A stretch of 48,008 nucleotides of DNA from Gammaproteobacteria bacterium. Its GTDB lineage: Bacteria; Pseudomonadota; Gammaproteobacteria; Pseudomonadales; Pseudohongiellaceae. The translations under genes were made by a program, and so were the position numbers. The stretch is taken from NCBI GenBank assembly GCA_947457195.1, contig CANGUU010000014.1, positions 1 through 48,008 on the forward strand, in the 5' to 3' direction. The notes below the pieces were generated by a model, which searched no databases, was not told the origin of the DNA, and saw nothing but the letters and a program-made list of their open reading frames with translations. Of the stretch, positions 1 to 7,397 are shown one piece after another (position 1 is the stretch's first letter; every line of letters begins with the position of its first letter).

Positions 1-105
1 CCCGGTCAGCACCTCAAGACCTTCGGGTCGCCGCTGCTCGCCGATCCGGAGAAATTCTTCCTGCGGGTAATCATCCTCGATGACGGTACCGAGTACCGTA
101 ACTGA
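1..105 (+). CDS. C-terminal fragment of an unidentified protein (cut by window edge)
   Basis: Frame 1 is open from the first base to a TGA at 103-105 and encodes 34 residues ending in ILDDGTEYRN. Composition and codon use match the neighbours, so this is probably the true 3' end of a gene lying outside the window. I do not recognise the family from so short a tail. It lies 48 bases upstream of the hydroxycinnamoyl-CoA hydratase/lyase on the same strand and could share its operon. Enzymes of that pathway (CoA ligase, vanillin dehydrogenase, transporter) are natural candidates, but the residues seen do not point to any of them. Confidence 0.55.
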   Translation, partial: PGQHLKTFGSPLLADPEKFFLRVIILDDGTEYRN

Positions 106-153
106 GACCGCAGCAGTCCCCCGCCCCTTTCTCAGCAACGCAGGTAATCCGTC

Positions 154-1044
154 ATGACCAGTTCCACAGCCCCCTGGGGCAACACCGTCGACGTCGTGTT
201 CAGCGACGACATCGCCTTCGTGTACTTCAATCGCCCCGACAAGAAAAACTGCATGAGCCCCACGCTCAACCGGGAGATGTATGCCACGCTGCATGCCCTC
301 GAACTGGATCCACGCTGCAAGGTGGTGGTCTTGACCGGACGTGGTGCTGCCTGGTCCGCAGGCATGGATCTGAAGGAATACTTCCGCGAGACCGACAACG
401 AGAGCGACGCATTCAAGATGCGCATCCGTGAAGAAGCAGCCGCCTGGCAGCAGATCAAACTGCGCTTCCACGCCAAACCGACCATCGCCATGGTCAATGG
501 CTGGGTATTCGGCGGCGCCTTCACCCCGCTTACCTCCTGCGACCTCGCCGTCGCGTCGGACGACGCCAAGTTCGGCCTGTCGGAAATCAACTGGGGCATC
601 ATTCCCGGCGGCAACGTCACCAAGGCCGTGGCAGACACCATGGGGCAGCGCAACGCGCTGTACTACATCATGACCGGCGAGACCTTTGACGGCAAAAAGG
701 CCGCCAGCATGGGGCTCGTCAATGAAAGCGTACCGGCCGACCAGCTCGAGAAGCGGGTCCGCGAACTTGCCAAGACGCTGATGGGCAAGGATCCGGTGGT
801 GCTGCGGGCCGCGAAGGAAGTCTTCAAGCGCGTGCGCTTCATGGACTGGGAGACCTCGAACGACTACATCTACTCGAAGACCGATGCGTCCAACCTGCGC
901 AGCGGTGCCGAATTCCGCCAAGGCGCCATGACGGCATTCCTCGACGAGAAGAAGTTCAAGCCGGGCCTGTCGACCTACCAGCGCAAGGGCAAGGGCGGCG
1001 CGGCCAAGAAGGCCAAGACGGCGGTCGGCAAGTCCAAGAAGTAA
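154..1044 (+). CDS. ech: p-Hydroxycinnamoyl-CoA (feruloyl-CoA) hydratase/lyase
   Basis: 296-residue crotonase-fold enzyme. The family hydrates feruloyl-, caffeoyl- or coumaroyl-CoA and splits the product to a benzaldehyde (such as vanillin) plus acetyl-CoA, the non-beta-oxidative route of lignin-derived phenylpropanoid catabolism. The sequence follows the Pseudomonas enzyme closely from memory: FNRPDKKN near residue 26, MSPTLNREM at 34-42, SAGMDLKEYF at 68-77 (oxyanion-hole region), VNGWVFGGAF at 114-123, and GLSEINWGI with the expected acid/base Glu144. The segment GGAFTP replaces the GGGFSP I recall in the Pseudomonas enzyme, so a Ser-to-Thr change lies near the active site. The last ~22 residues form a Lys/Ala/Gly-rich tail that is not part of the usual domain. 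The cytoplasmic start at 154 has only a weak upstream CAGG. Family assignment is strong; the exact acyl-CoA preference is not visible. Confidence 0.9.
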   Translation: MTSSTAPWGNTVDVVFSDDIAFVYFNRPDKKNCMSPTLNREMYATLHALELDPRCKVVVLTGRGAAWSAGMDLKEYFRETDNESDAFKMRIREEAAAWQQIKLRFHAKPTIAMVNGWVFGGAFTPLTSCDLAVASDDAKFGLSEINWGIIPGGNVTKAVADTMGQRNALYYIMTGETFDGKKAASMGLVNESVPADQLEKRVRELAKTLMGKDPVVLRAAKEVFKRVRFMDWETSNDYIYSKTDASNLRSGAEFRQGAMTAFLDEKKFKPGLSTYQRKGKGGAAKKAKTAVGKSKK

Positions 1045-1076
1045 GCCTTCTGCCGGGACCCCGTCCACGTGAAGGC
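1045..1076 (+). terminator. Possible hairpin after ech
   Basis: GCCTTC at 1045-1050 is complementary to GAAGGC at 1071-1076. An inner CGGG/CCCG pair (1054-1057 and 1060-1063) lies inside the loop. It begins directly after the ech stop codon but has no T-tract, so it is a weak candidate for an intrinsic or Rho-assisted terminator, or for a 3'-end-stabilising structure. Confidence 0.25.
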
Positions 1077-1112
1077 GGGATCTGGCGGCACTTGCACTGG
1101 TGAGGCGGAGCC

Positions 1113-2588
1113 ATGCGGCAGGCAACCTTCGTCAGCTACACCCGCGCGGCCTTATGCGCCCTGCTCGGTCTCTGGGCAGTTGCCGCGCCGGCGCAAAACG
1201 GGCGCAACGTCACGCAGCTGCTGTTCGAGCCGGTACCCTTGGTCGAAGGCAGGCCGACGCTGGATTTTCCCCTCGCGACTTTTGTGTCGGCAGCGGCTGC
1301 CGTGCCGGTGGCCGCTGCCGGCGGCCTAGCGCCTGACGGCGACACGCGCAATGCGCTGCGGGACAGAATCAGCGACTCCCTGATCGCCATCGGTGATCTG
1401 GAAAGCCTGCAAGGCCCCTTTGCCGATCCGCTGCGCGAAAATCTGTTCGCGACTGGCCAGTTGTACCAGACTCTGGGAGAGCACGAGCGTGCACTGGCGC
1501 TGTTCGAGCGCACCCTGCAGGTCAGCCGCATCAATCACGGTCTCGACCAGCCCGAGCAGGTGGCGGTGCTGGAGGCCATCGCCCGTAGCTATCTGGCACT
1601 CGAAAAACCTGCCGAAGCCGACGCCATGATGGACTCGGCGTTCCGCATCGAGGCCCTGCACCATGGTGAGAATTCCGCAGGGTTGGTCGCGGCGCAGCAG
1701 CGCCTCGGAGACTGGAATACCCGCGCATTCCTGGAACGCTCCAGCATCCTGGTAAACATTCCGCGCATGAACGTGCAGAACTTCGTGCGCGATCCGCGCA
1801 ACTACATGGGCAACAACTACGACGTCCGCAGCACCCCGCTATTCAAGCTGTACCAGGCGCGCGGCAATTACCTCGAGGCCATCAAGATCCTCGTCGACGC
1901 CGGCGACTACGGCAACCCGGCACTGATGGAGCTCGAGCGCAAGTTGCTCACCACGCTGTTCCTCACAACCCACCGCGAAGATATCCTCTACGAGCCGGAC
2001 TTCTACCTTTCACGCAAGAAAAGCAAGACCGCCAGTCGCCTCAACCAGAATTCGATCGAATTACTGAACGCCGAGGAGTATGCACTGGGGCTGGAGTCGC
2101 ATCGACGCCGCATGGGCTATCTCGTCGCCGATACGGCACGCACGCCGGCGCAACTGGTCACCGCCATGCTGGAGGAGGCCGATTGGCAACTGATGTTCGG
2201 ACGCAAGACGCTGGCGCTCGATAGCTACCGTGCCGCCTACCGCTTCTTCGCGGAGAATCCGCAGATCGTCGTGGCGGCACGCGAGTTACTGTATCCAGCC
2301 CTGCCGCAGGTATTGCCAACCTACCTGCCGCCCCCCAACAGCCGGGAAAAGCTCGGTATCGGCCCCGACTCCGCGGTGCAATACTTTGGGTTCATCGACG
2401 TCAGCTTTGCGCTGAACGAGTTCGGCAAGGCGCGCCGGATCCGTCAACTCGGCACCGGCGGCGAGGTTACGCGCGACATGGAGATACGCCTTGGCGAGTA
2501 TCTGCGGCGCGTCCAGTTCCGCCCGCGCTTTGCGGGTACCGAGGTAGCAACCGGTGCGCTGACGCTGCGCTACTACCTCGGTCTCTAG
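1113..2588 (+). CDS. Secreted TPR protein with TonB-like C-terminal domain
   Basis: 491 residues. The N-terminus is a signal peptide (Arg-containing n-region, hydrophobic core around residues 12-22, likely cut after the AAPA-Q stretch), so the protein is exported. Helical repeats of TPR type cover roughly residues 95-210, for example the segment with LGEHERALALFERTLQ followed by LALEKPAEADAMMDSA, and more helical repeats follow. The last ~90 residues contain GFIDVSFALNEFGKARRI, then RVQFRPRF, then LTLRYYLGL. This resembles the beta-alpha-beta C-terminal domain of TonB-type energy transducers, but there is no membrane anchor plus proline-rich linker as in classical TonB. Function is unknown; a periplasmic scaffold or partner-binding role is inferred. 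It lies 68 bases after ech, and its end converges on the PQQ dehydrogenase with 24 bases between. ATG at 1113 follows GGCGGAG. Confidence 0.75.
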   Translation: MRQATFVSYTRAALCALLGLWAVAAPAQNGRNVTQLLFEPVPLVEGRPTLDFPLATFVSAAAAVPVAAAGGLAPDGDTRNALRDRISDSLIAIGDLESLQGPFADPLRENLFATGQLYQTLGEHERALALFERTLQVSRINHGLDQPEQVAVLEAIARSYLALEKPAEADAMMDSAFRIEALHHGENSAGLVAAQQRLGDWNTRAFLERSSILVNIPRMNVQNFVRDPRNYMGNNYDVRSTPLFKLYQARGNYLEAIKILVDAGDYGNPALMELERKLLTTLFLTTHREDILYEPDFYLSRKKSKTASRLNQNSIELLNAEEYALGLESHRRRMGYLVADTARTPAQLVTAMLEEADWQLMFGRKTLALDSYRAAYRFFAENPQIVVAARELLYPALPQVLPTYLPPPNSREKLGIGPDSAVQYFGFIDVSFALNEFGKARRIRQLGTGGEVTRDMEIRLGEYLRRVQFRPRFAGTEVATGALTLRYYLGL

Positions 2589-2612
2589 TGCTGCTCGCCA
2601 CAGGGCCGATGT

Positions 2613-4277
2613 TCAGTCCTCGAGGCCGAAGACGAACAGGCCGGCACCGGCGGCGACAGCGATGTACTGCTTGCCGTCGAGCTGGTAACTAATCGGTCCC
2701 GAGGCGACTTGCCCCCCGAGGCTCTGCCGCCAGAGCTCCTTGCCGGTCTTGGCATCCAGACCGTAGAAGAAGCCCTCGCGGCCTCCGGCGAACACGAGAT
2801 CGGTGGTCGTGCTCAGCACGCCGCTGTCGGTCACATCGCTCATCTCGTGACGCCAGACGATCTCTCCGCTTTGCGGGTCGATCGCTTGAATGGCGCCAAA
2901 GCCGTCTTCCGGGATGCGCTGGTTGACCGGACGCACGCTGAGCGCCGGCATGGCCATGGTGGGAAACGCCCCCACGTATTGCTGCCCCGGCGTGTAGGTG
3001 ACGGGCCGCTTGGTATAGACCGAATAGGTATCCATCCAGGTCGGCACGTAGAAATACCCCGTGCTGGGACTGAAGGAGGGCGGGTACCAGTTGGTGGCAC
3101 CCTGGTTGTTCGGCATGATGAAGGTCCCCTGCTCGGTCGGCGACAGCACGCGATTCGGCCGGCCGTTGGCGTCGAACGTGCCATCCATCCAGTTGACCGC
3201 CACGAACGGCTTGCCCAGCAGGAACTTGCCGTTGGTGCGGTCCAGCACGTAGAACACCCCGTTGCGGTTGGCAGTCATCAGCACCTTGCGTGGCTGCCCC
3301 TGCCACTCGATGTCGGCCAGCACGGGCACCTGCGTAGAGTCGTAGTCCATCTCGTCATGTGGCGTGAACTGGTAGTGCCACGCCAGTGCACCGGTGTCGG
3401 GATTGAGGGCCACGACCGACTCGGTATAGAGGTTGTCGCCGGGACGACTGTCACCGTTCCAGTCCGGACCGGGATTGCCGATGCCCCAGTACATCAGGTT
3501 CAGCTCGGGATCATAGGACCCCGTGGTCCAGATCGAACCCCCGCCCAGCTTCCAGGCCTCGCGAGCCGGATCAGCCCAACTGTCGAACCCCGCCTCGCCG
3601 GGTCCCGGAATGGTATTGAAGCGCCACAGTTCCCGACCGTCCTCGACGTCATAGGCGGCGATGAAGCCACGAATGCCATACTCACCGCCGGCGGGACCGA
3701 CGATGACCTTGTCACCGACCACCAGCGGAGCCACGGTGAGCGCGTAGCCGAGCGAGGGATCTCCCACGGCGATGTTCCACTTCAACTGGCCGCTCTTGGC
3801 GTCGATGGCCAGTAGGCGTCCGTCGATGGCCCCCATGAACAGGGTATCGCCGTGAATGGCCAGCCCGCGATTGACCCGACCGCAGCAGACGCGAGCTTCG
3901 TTGGCTGGTGCGTAGGCATAGGTCCAGAACACACGGCCGGTGCGGGCGTCGAGCGCCACCACATCGTTGGGTGGGCTGACCGTGTACATCACGCCATCGA
4001 CCACCAGCGGCGTCGCTTCGAATTTCTGCGCCGCGCCAGCGGCCGAGCGCACTTGCCAGATCCACTTCAGTTCGAGGTTACCGATGTTCGCCGGCGTGAT
4101 CTGCTCCAGATCAGTGTGACGCTGACCATCGTAATCACCATGGTAGAGCAGCCAATTGCCGGGCTCGGCCTCGGCAGCGAGCAGGCGCTCGGGAGCGACC
4201 TGCGCCTGCAGTCCCGTGGCGGAGACCAACCCTGCCGCCAGCAGGCACCGGGTGACTTGCGTGACAAGACGGTTCAT
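2613..4277 (-). CDS. PQQ-dependent alcohol dehydrogenase, predicted lanthanide-type
   Basis: 554-residue quinoprotein of the methanol/ethanol dehydrogenase family (eight-bladed propeller, periplasmic). A signal peptide occupies residues 1-25 (cut ..GLQA-QVAP). Visible active-site features: adjacent cysteines Cys131-Cys132 (the vicinal disulfide over PQQ), Glu199 in GGEYGIRGF, Asn268 in GIGNPGPDWN, and catalytic Asp311 in FTPHDEMDYD. Asp313, two residues after the catalytic Asp, is the position that is Asp in lanthanide-dependent enzymes (XoxF, ExaF, PedH) and a small residue such as Ala or Ser in calcium enzymes, so a rare-earth cofactor is predicted. Met310 replaces the Trp usually found in HDEWD. 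The start ATG overlaps the stop of the cytochrome c gene (ATGA), so the two are translationally coupled and the cytochrome is the probable electron acceptor. No pqq biosynthesis genes are in the window. Substrate is unknown; aromatic or short-chain alcohols fit the neighbourhood. Confidence 0.9.
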   Translation of the reverse strand: MNRLVTQVTRCLLAAGLVSATGLQAQVAPERLLAAEAEPGNWLLYHGDYDGQRHTDLEQITPANIGNLELKWIWQVRSAAGAAQKFEATPLVVDGVMYTVSPPNDVVALDARTGRVFWTYAYAPANEARVCCGRVNRGLAIHGDTLFMGAIDGRLLAIDAKSGQLKWNIAVGDPSLGYALTVAPLVVGDKVIVGPAGGEYGIRGFIAAYDVEDGRELWRFNTIPGPGEAGFDSWADPAREAWKLGGGSIWTTGSYDPELNLMYWGIGNPGPDWNGDSRPGDNLYTESVVALNPDTGALAWHYQFTPHDEMDYDSTQVPVLADIEWQGQPRKVLMTANRNGVFYVLDRTNGKFLLGKPFVAVNWMDGTFDANGRPNRVLSPTEQGTFIMPNNQGATNWYPPSFSPSTGYFYVPTWMDTYSVYTKRPVTYTPGQQYVGAFPTMAMPALSVRPVNQRIPEDGFGAIQAIDPQSGEIVWRHEMSDVTDSGVLSTTTDLVFAGGREGFFYGLDAKTGKELWRQSLGGQVASGPISYQLDGKQYIAVAAGAGLFVFGLED

Positions 4278-5059
4278 CGGGCTTGCTCCTCTGCGGGCTT
4301 GAGCGAAATGAGGTAGGCGACAAGATCGGCGATCTGGTCGGCGGACAGCACGTCCAGCGACGAGGGCATGGCACTCGGCAGGAAGGTCCAGGCACTGAGC
4401 TCTTCCTTGAGGTAGGAATCGAGGGTTTCCTGTTCGGTCAGCAACTGCACGGAGTGCGTGTCCTGGTTGAGCAGCTTGCCTGTCACGGTTTGTCCGGTCT
4501 TGGTGGTCACCTGCATGAAGCGCTGACCTTCACGGACCTCCTTGCGCGGGTCGACGATGGCCGTTTCCAGGGACTCCGGCGTGCGTTGGGCACCGATGCT
4601 GCCGAGATCCGCATACAGGCGCGAGCCGCCTCCACCGACCCCGTGGCAGCTGGAGCAGGCTCCTTTGCCAAAGAACAGTTCCTCGCCACGCCTGGCATCA
4701 CCGATACGTACCTCGCGCGACGCGGCACTTCCGGCTGCGGTCTGCATGTTGCGCAGGAAAGCCACCAGCGAACGCAGTTCCCCGTAACTGAGCTGCGGCC
4801 GCGGGATCATCAGCGTGGCGGGAATACCGGCTCGGATCAGCGCAATCAATTCCTCGTCGTTGCCAGCACGCCGGAAGCGACCACTGCCGAGATTGGCCCC
4901 TTCCACGGCATCGCCGTTGTTGCCGTGGCAGCCAAGGCAGTTGGCCTGGTAGAGCCCGCGACCATTTTCGATGTCGCTCGGCGCATAGCTGTGCTCCTGG
5001 GCCAGCGCGGCTGCGCCAAAGAGCGCAGCGACAAGCGCCAGACCATGACGGATGTTCAT
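4274..5059 (-). CDS. Diheme cytochrome c, partner of the PQQ dehydrogenase
   Basis: 261 residues with a signal peptide (1-20, ..AALA-QEHS), hence periplasmic. Two CxxCH heme-attachment sites are visible: CLGCH at 41-45 and CSSCH at 135-139. Met84 is a plausible axial ligand for the first heme, and the Met in FLPSAMPSSL is plausible for the second. The second half contains DPRKEVREGQ, then TGQTVTGKLL, then a LPSAMP motif and LSADQIADLVAYL. This layout resembles the heme-binding domain common in Planctomycetes/Verrucomicrobia cytochromes (TIGR02603 type, from memory) rather than the short cytochrome c usually paired with PQQ dehydrogenases. It immediately precedes the dehydrogenase on the minus strand with a 4-base overlap, which supports a role as its electron acceptor passing electrons to the respiratory chain. 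Confidence 0.88.
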   Translation of the reverse strand: MNIRHGLALVAALFGAAALAQEHSYAPSDIENGRGLYQANCLGCHGNNGDAVEGANLGSGRFRRAGNDEELIALIRAGIPATLMIPRPQLSYGELRSLVAFLRNMQTAAGSAASREVRIGDARRGEELFFGKGACSSCHGVGGGGSRLYADLGSIGAQRTPESLETAIVDPRKEVREGQRFMQVTTKTGQTVTGKLLNQDTHSVQLLTEQETLDSYLKEELSAWTFLPSAMPSSLDVLSADQIADLVAYLISLKPAEEQAR

Positions 5060-5085
5060 TGGAGTCCCCCTGTTCGGTTGGTGAC

Positions 5086-5105
5086 GCCGGCCACCTAAGG
5101 CCGGC
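5086..5105 (-). other. Intercistronic hairpin between hydrolase and cytochrome c genes
   Basis: A perfect inverted repeat, GCCGGCC-acctaa-GGCCGGC (7-bp arms, 6-base loop), lies 11 bases downstream of the hydrolase stop and 26 bases upstream of the cytochrome start. It is GC-only in the stem and has no T-tract. It could end the upstream message, partly attenuate, or act as an RNA-processing or stability element separating the two parts of the minus-strand run. Confidence 0.45.
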
Positions 5106-5116
5106 CTCTCATTGCT

Positions 5117-6019
5117 TTACTCGAGACCATTGTCCTGCAGGAAGCGGTTGATCGTCTCGTAAATTCGTGCCCGTTCCCCCGCCGTGAAGCGTCCATGACC
5201 GCCGCCGGGGATCGTCAGAAATTCGTGCGGCACCGCAGTTTGGTCGAGTGCCGTATCGAGTGCCTCGCCCTGGGCGTAAGGAACCACCGCGTCGGCATCG
5301 CCCTGGATGGTGAGGATGGGGGGCAGCCCCTCACGCACGTGCTGCAGCGGGGAAAGGCGGCGTGCCAGCGCCAGCACCTCTTCGCGGCCCATGTTGCCGA
5401 ACCAGCGGGCAGCGCTGTCGGAGCGATGCGGACCCTCGATGACATCGACGACATCCGTGACGCCGAACCAATTGATCACTGCCGCCACACGCGGCGTGTC
5501 GCCCGCCGGGCAGCCACTGTCGTAGCCCTCATCGGCCAGCAGGCCGAGACCGAGCGCGAGGTGCCCTCCGGCACTTTGGCCGCTGGCGACGATGCGCTGC
5601 ACGTCGATGTTGTACTGGTCGGCGTGGGCAGCCACAAAACGCAGCGCACAGAAGGTGTCGACCAGGGCGGCCGGAGCGGGCGCCACGCCACCGAGCCGGT
5701 ACCCGACGACCACCACGTTCCAGCCCTTTTCCAGCCAGGGCAGGATGTTGAGCGTCTGGGCATCCTTGGAGCCGGCCACCCAGAATCCGCCATGCATGAA
5801 CAGCAGGGCCGGCTGGGGAGTCTGCACGTCACGACGGCTGTAGACGTCGAGCTTGAGCTCGATGCCCTGCTCGGTGACGTAAGTCACGTCGGGTGCAAAG
5901 TTGTAGCGGGTTTCCACTTCGGTGGCCCAGGCGGCCGCCGGGGGCAGTTGTGCTGCTGCCGGCAGGCTGGCCAACAGCAAAAGGCCGGCGAGCAGCCGAC
6001 CGGTCGGTTTCAGTGTCAT
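5117..6019 (-). CDS. Secreted alpha/beta hydrolase (carboxylesterase, BD-FAE-like)
   Basis: 300 residues from the ATG at 6019, chosen because it begins a clear signal peptide (LLAGLLLLASLPAAAQ, residues 9-24) and follows an AGGGGGGAC ribosome-binding site; the reading frame runs further upstream but is not protein-like there. Alpha/beta-hydrolase landmarks: LKLDVYSRRD at 55-64, oxyanion motif HGGFW at 76-80, nucleophile elbow GQSAG with Ser149, GDADAVVP with probable acid Asp243, and His275 in GGGHGRF. The type is that of small-ester esterases such as bifunctional feruloyl/acetylxylan esterases and kynurenine-formamidase-like enzymes. It lies upstream of the cytochrome/PQQ dehydrogenase pair on the same strand, downstream of avtA by 79 bases. 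A role in releasing hydroxycinnamate esters would suit the nearby ech, but that is inference. Confidence 0.82.
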   Translation of the reverse strand: MTLKPTGRLLAGLLLLASLPAAAQLPPAAAWATEVETRYNFAPDVTYVTEQGIELKLDVYSRRDVQTPQPALLFMHGGFWVAGSKDAQTLNILPWLEKGWNVVVVGYRLGGVAPAPAALVDTFCALRFVAAHADQYNIDVQRIVASGQSAGGHLALGLGLLADEGYDSGCPAGDTPRVAAVINWFGVTDVVDVIEGPHRSDSAARWFGNMGREEVLALARRLSPLQHVREGLPPILTIQGDADAVVPYAQGEALDTALDQTAVPHEFLTIPGGGHGRFTAGERARIYETINRFLQDNGLE

Positions 6020-6098
6020 GACAAGTCCCCCCTGGAAGCGGCGCCGAGTATACACAGCCCCGCCACCGGGCGAACCGGACCCGAGGGGCCAGCGCGGC

Positions 6099-7346
6099 TC
6101 ACCGGGACAGATCGCGCAGAACCCGGGCCAGCACCGCGGCCGCTCGCTCCAGCGTGCTGTCGTCGACGGCACAGGAAAGCCGGATGCACTGTGTCGCATG
6201 CGGCCACCCGCCCTCAAGGCCCATGAAGCTGGAAGCCCCCGGGATGACCAGCAGGCCGGCAGCCCGCAGCCGCTGGTACAGCGCTTCGCAGTGCAGCGGC
6301 AGTTGCGGAAACCACAGCCACAGGAAAAATGCCCCCTCCGGCCGGTGCAGCAACCAGGGTAGGTCCCCCAATGCGGCCCGCAGGGCAGCCACCGCATGAT
6401 CGCGCCTGGCCCGGTACCAAGGCTGCAGTACCTCGCGACTGAGACGGAACAGTTGGCCACTGTCCAGCAGCGGCAGCGCCAGCGCCGGACCGAGATTGCC
6501 GCTGGCCAGGTTGAGAACGGAGTTGGCGCGACTGAAGGCCTCGATCACCGGCGGGGCCGCTACCACGAAACCACTGCGGGCACCGGGCAGTCCGACCTTC
6601 GACAGGCTGAGCAGCATAATGACGTTGTCACTCCAGTAGGGCTGACTGCCCTCCGGATACTGCAGTCCCGGGAATGGCAGACCGTAGGCTGCATCGATCA
6701 CCAGCGGAATACCACGCTGGCGTGCTGCCGTATCGAGCCACTGCAGGTCGTCGAGTTCCAGCACGTTGCCGCTCGGGTTGGTCGGTCGCGACAGGCAGAG
6801 GGCGGCAGCCGACTCCGGAATGGGGGCGCTGCGATCGAGTCGGTACTTGAACTGCCGCTCCGGCAGCAGGTCGATCAGCGGTCGGGCGGCGGTAAAGAAC
6901 CCCGGGCTGCGACCGATGTCGGCATACCCGAGATATTCAGGAACCAGTGGCAGATGCAGGCAGCGCCGCCCGCTTGCGCTTTCGCCCGCGAGAAGGTTGG
7001 CGAGCAAGCCAAAGGCCGACTGACCGCCGTTGCTGACGGCCACATGCTCGGCTCCGACTGGCCACCCATACTGCAACCGCAGCTCTGCAGCCAGCGCCTC
7101 CCGCACGGCAAGGTCACCCTTGGGTCCCTGGTAGCGCCCCAGCAGCTGGTGACTGCGTGCGTCGTCTGCCAGCACCTCCTGCAAGGTGCTGCGAAACAGC
7201 CGCTCTGCCTCGGCGATGCGCGCCGGGTTACCCCCGCCCAGCATCAGCATGGCCGGATTCTCTCGCAGCGCCGAACCGAGATCCTCCATCAGGTCGAGAA
7301 TGCCGGAGTCGCCGCAATAATGCTCGCCAAACTGCGACAGTTGCAT
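6099..7346 (-). CDS. avtA: Valine-pyruvate aminotransferase
   Basis: 415-residue fold-type I PLP aminotransferase, close in length and sequence to E. coli AvtA, which interconverts alanine/pyruvate with valine/2-ketoisovalerate. Matching stretches recalled from the E. coli protein are MLGGGNPA at 35-42, SNGGQSAF, PEYLGYAD, LPERQFKYRLD, SRPTNPSGNV at 186-195, VIDAAYGLPFPG, and SLSKVGLPGARSG with the PLP-binding Lys250. Near the C-terminus come EGAFFLWLWF and VIPGASSFMGL. It is cytoplasmic. It lies 51 bases downstream of the M20 peptidase gene on the same strand, so co-transcription is likely and would link peptide breakdown to amino-acid interconversion. The ribosome-binding site is weak. Confidence 0.92.
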   Translation of the reverse strand: MQLSQFGEHYCGDSGILDLMEDLGSALRENPAMLMLGGGNPARIAEAERLFRSTLQEVLADDARSHQLLGRYQGPKGDLAVREALAAELRLQYGWPVGAEHVAVSNGGQSAFGLLANLLAGESASGRRCLHLPLVPEYLGYADIGRSPGFFTAARPLIDLLPERQFKYRLDRSAPIPESAAALCLSRPTNPSGNVLELDDLQWLDTAARQRGIPLVIDAAYGLPFPGLQYPEGSQPYWSDNVIMLLSLSKVGLPGARSGFVVAAPPVIEAFSRANSVLNLASGNLGPALALPLLDSGQLFRLSREVLQPWYRARRDHAVAALRAALGDLPWLLHRPEGAFFLWLWFPQLPLHCEALYQRLRAAGLLVIPGASSFMGLEGGWPHATQCIRLSCAVDDSTLERAAAVLARVLRDLSR

Positions 7347-7397
7347 GGTGGTCGATCCGCCGAGTGAATGTGCGCGTCGGGGCGGCAGTGCCGCCGC

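Noticed and set aside
1..105. Assignment of the left partial gene to feruloyl-CoA synthetase or vanillin dehydrogenase
   Set aside because: The 34 residues do not match the C-termini I know for these enzymes; context alone is not enough.
2709..3815. Open frame antisense to the PQQ dehydrogenase
   Set aside because: No family features; the minus strand carries all catalytic residues of a quinoprotein.
6020..6460. N-terminal extension of the alpha/beta hydrolase frame
   Set aside because: It overlaps avtA in another frame and has Cys/Trp/Arg-rich noise; the real start at 6019 has a ribosome-binding site and a signal peptide.
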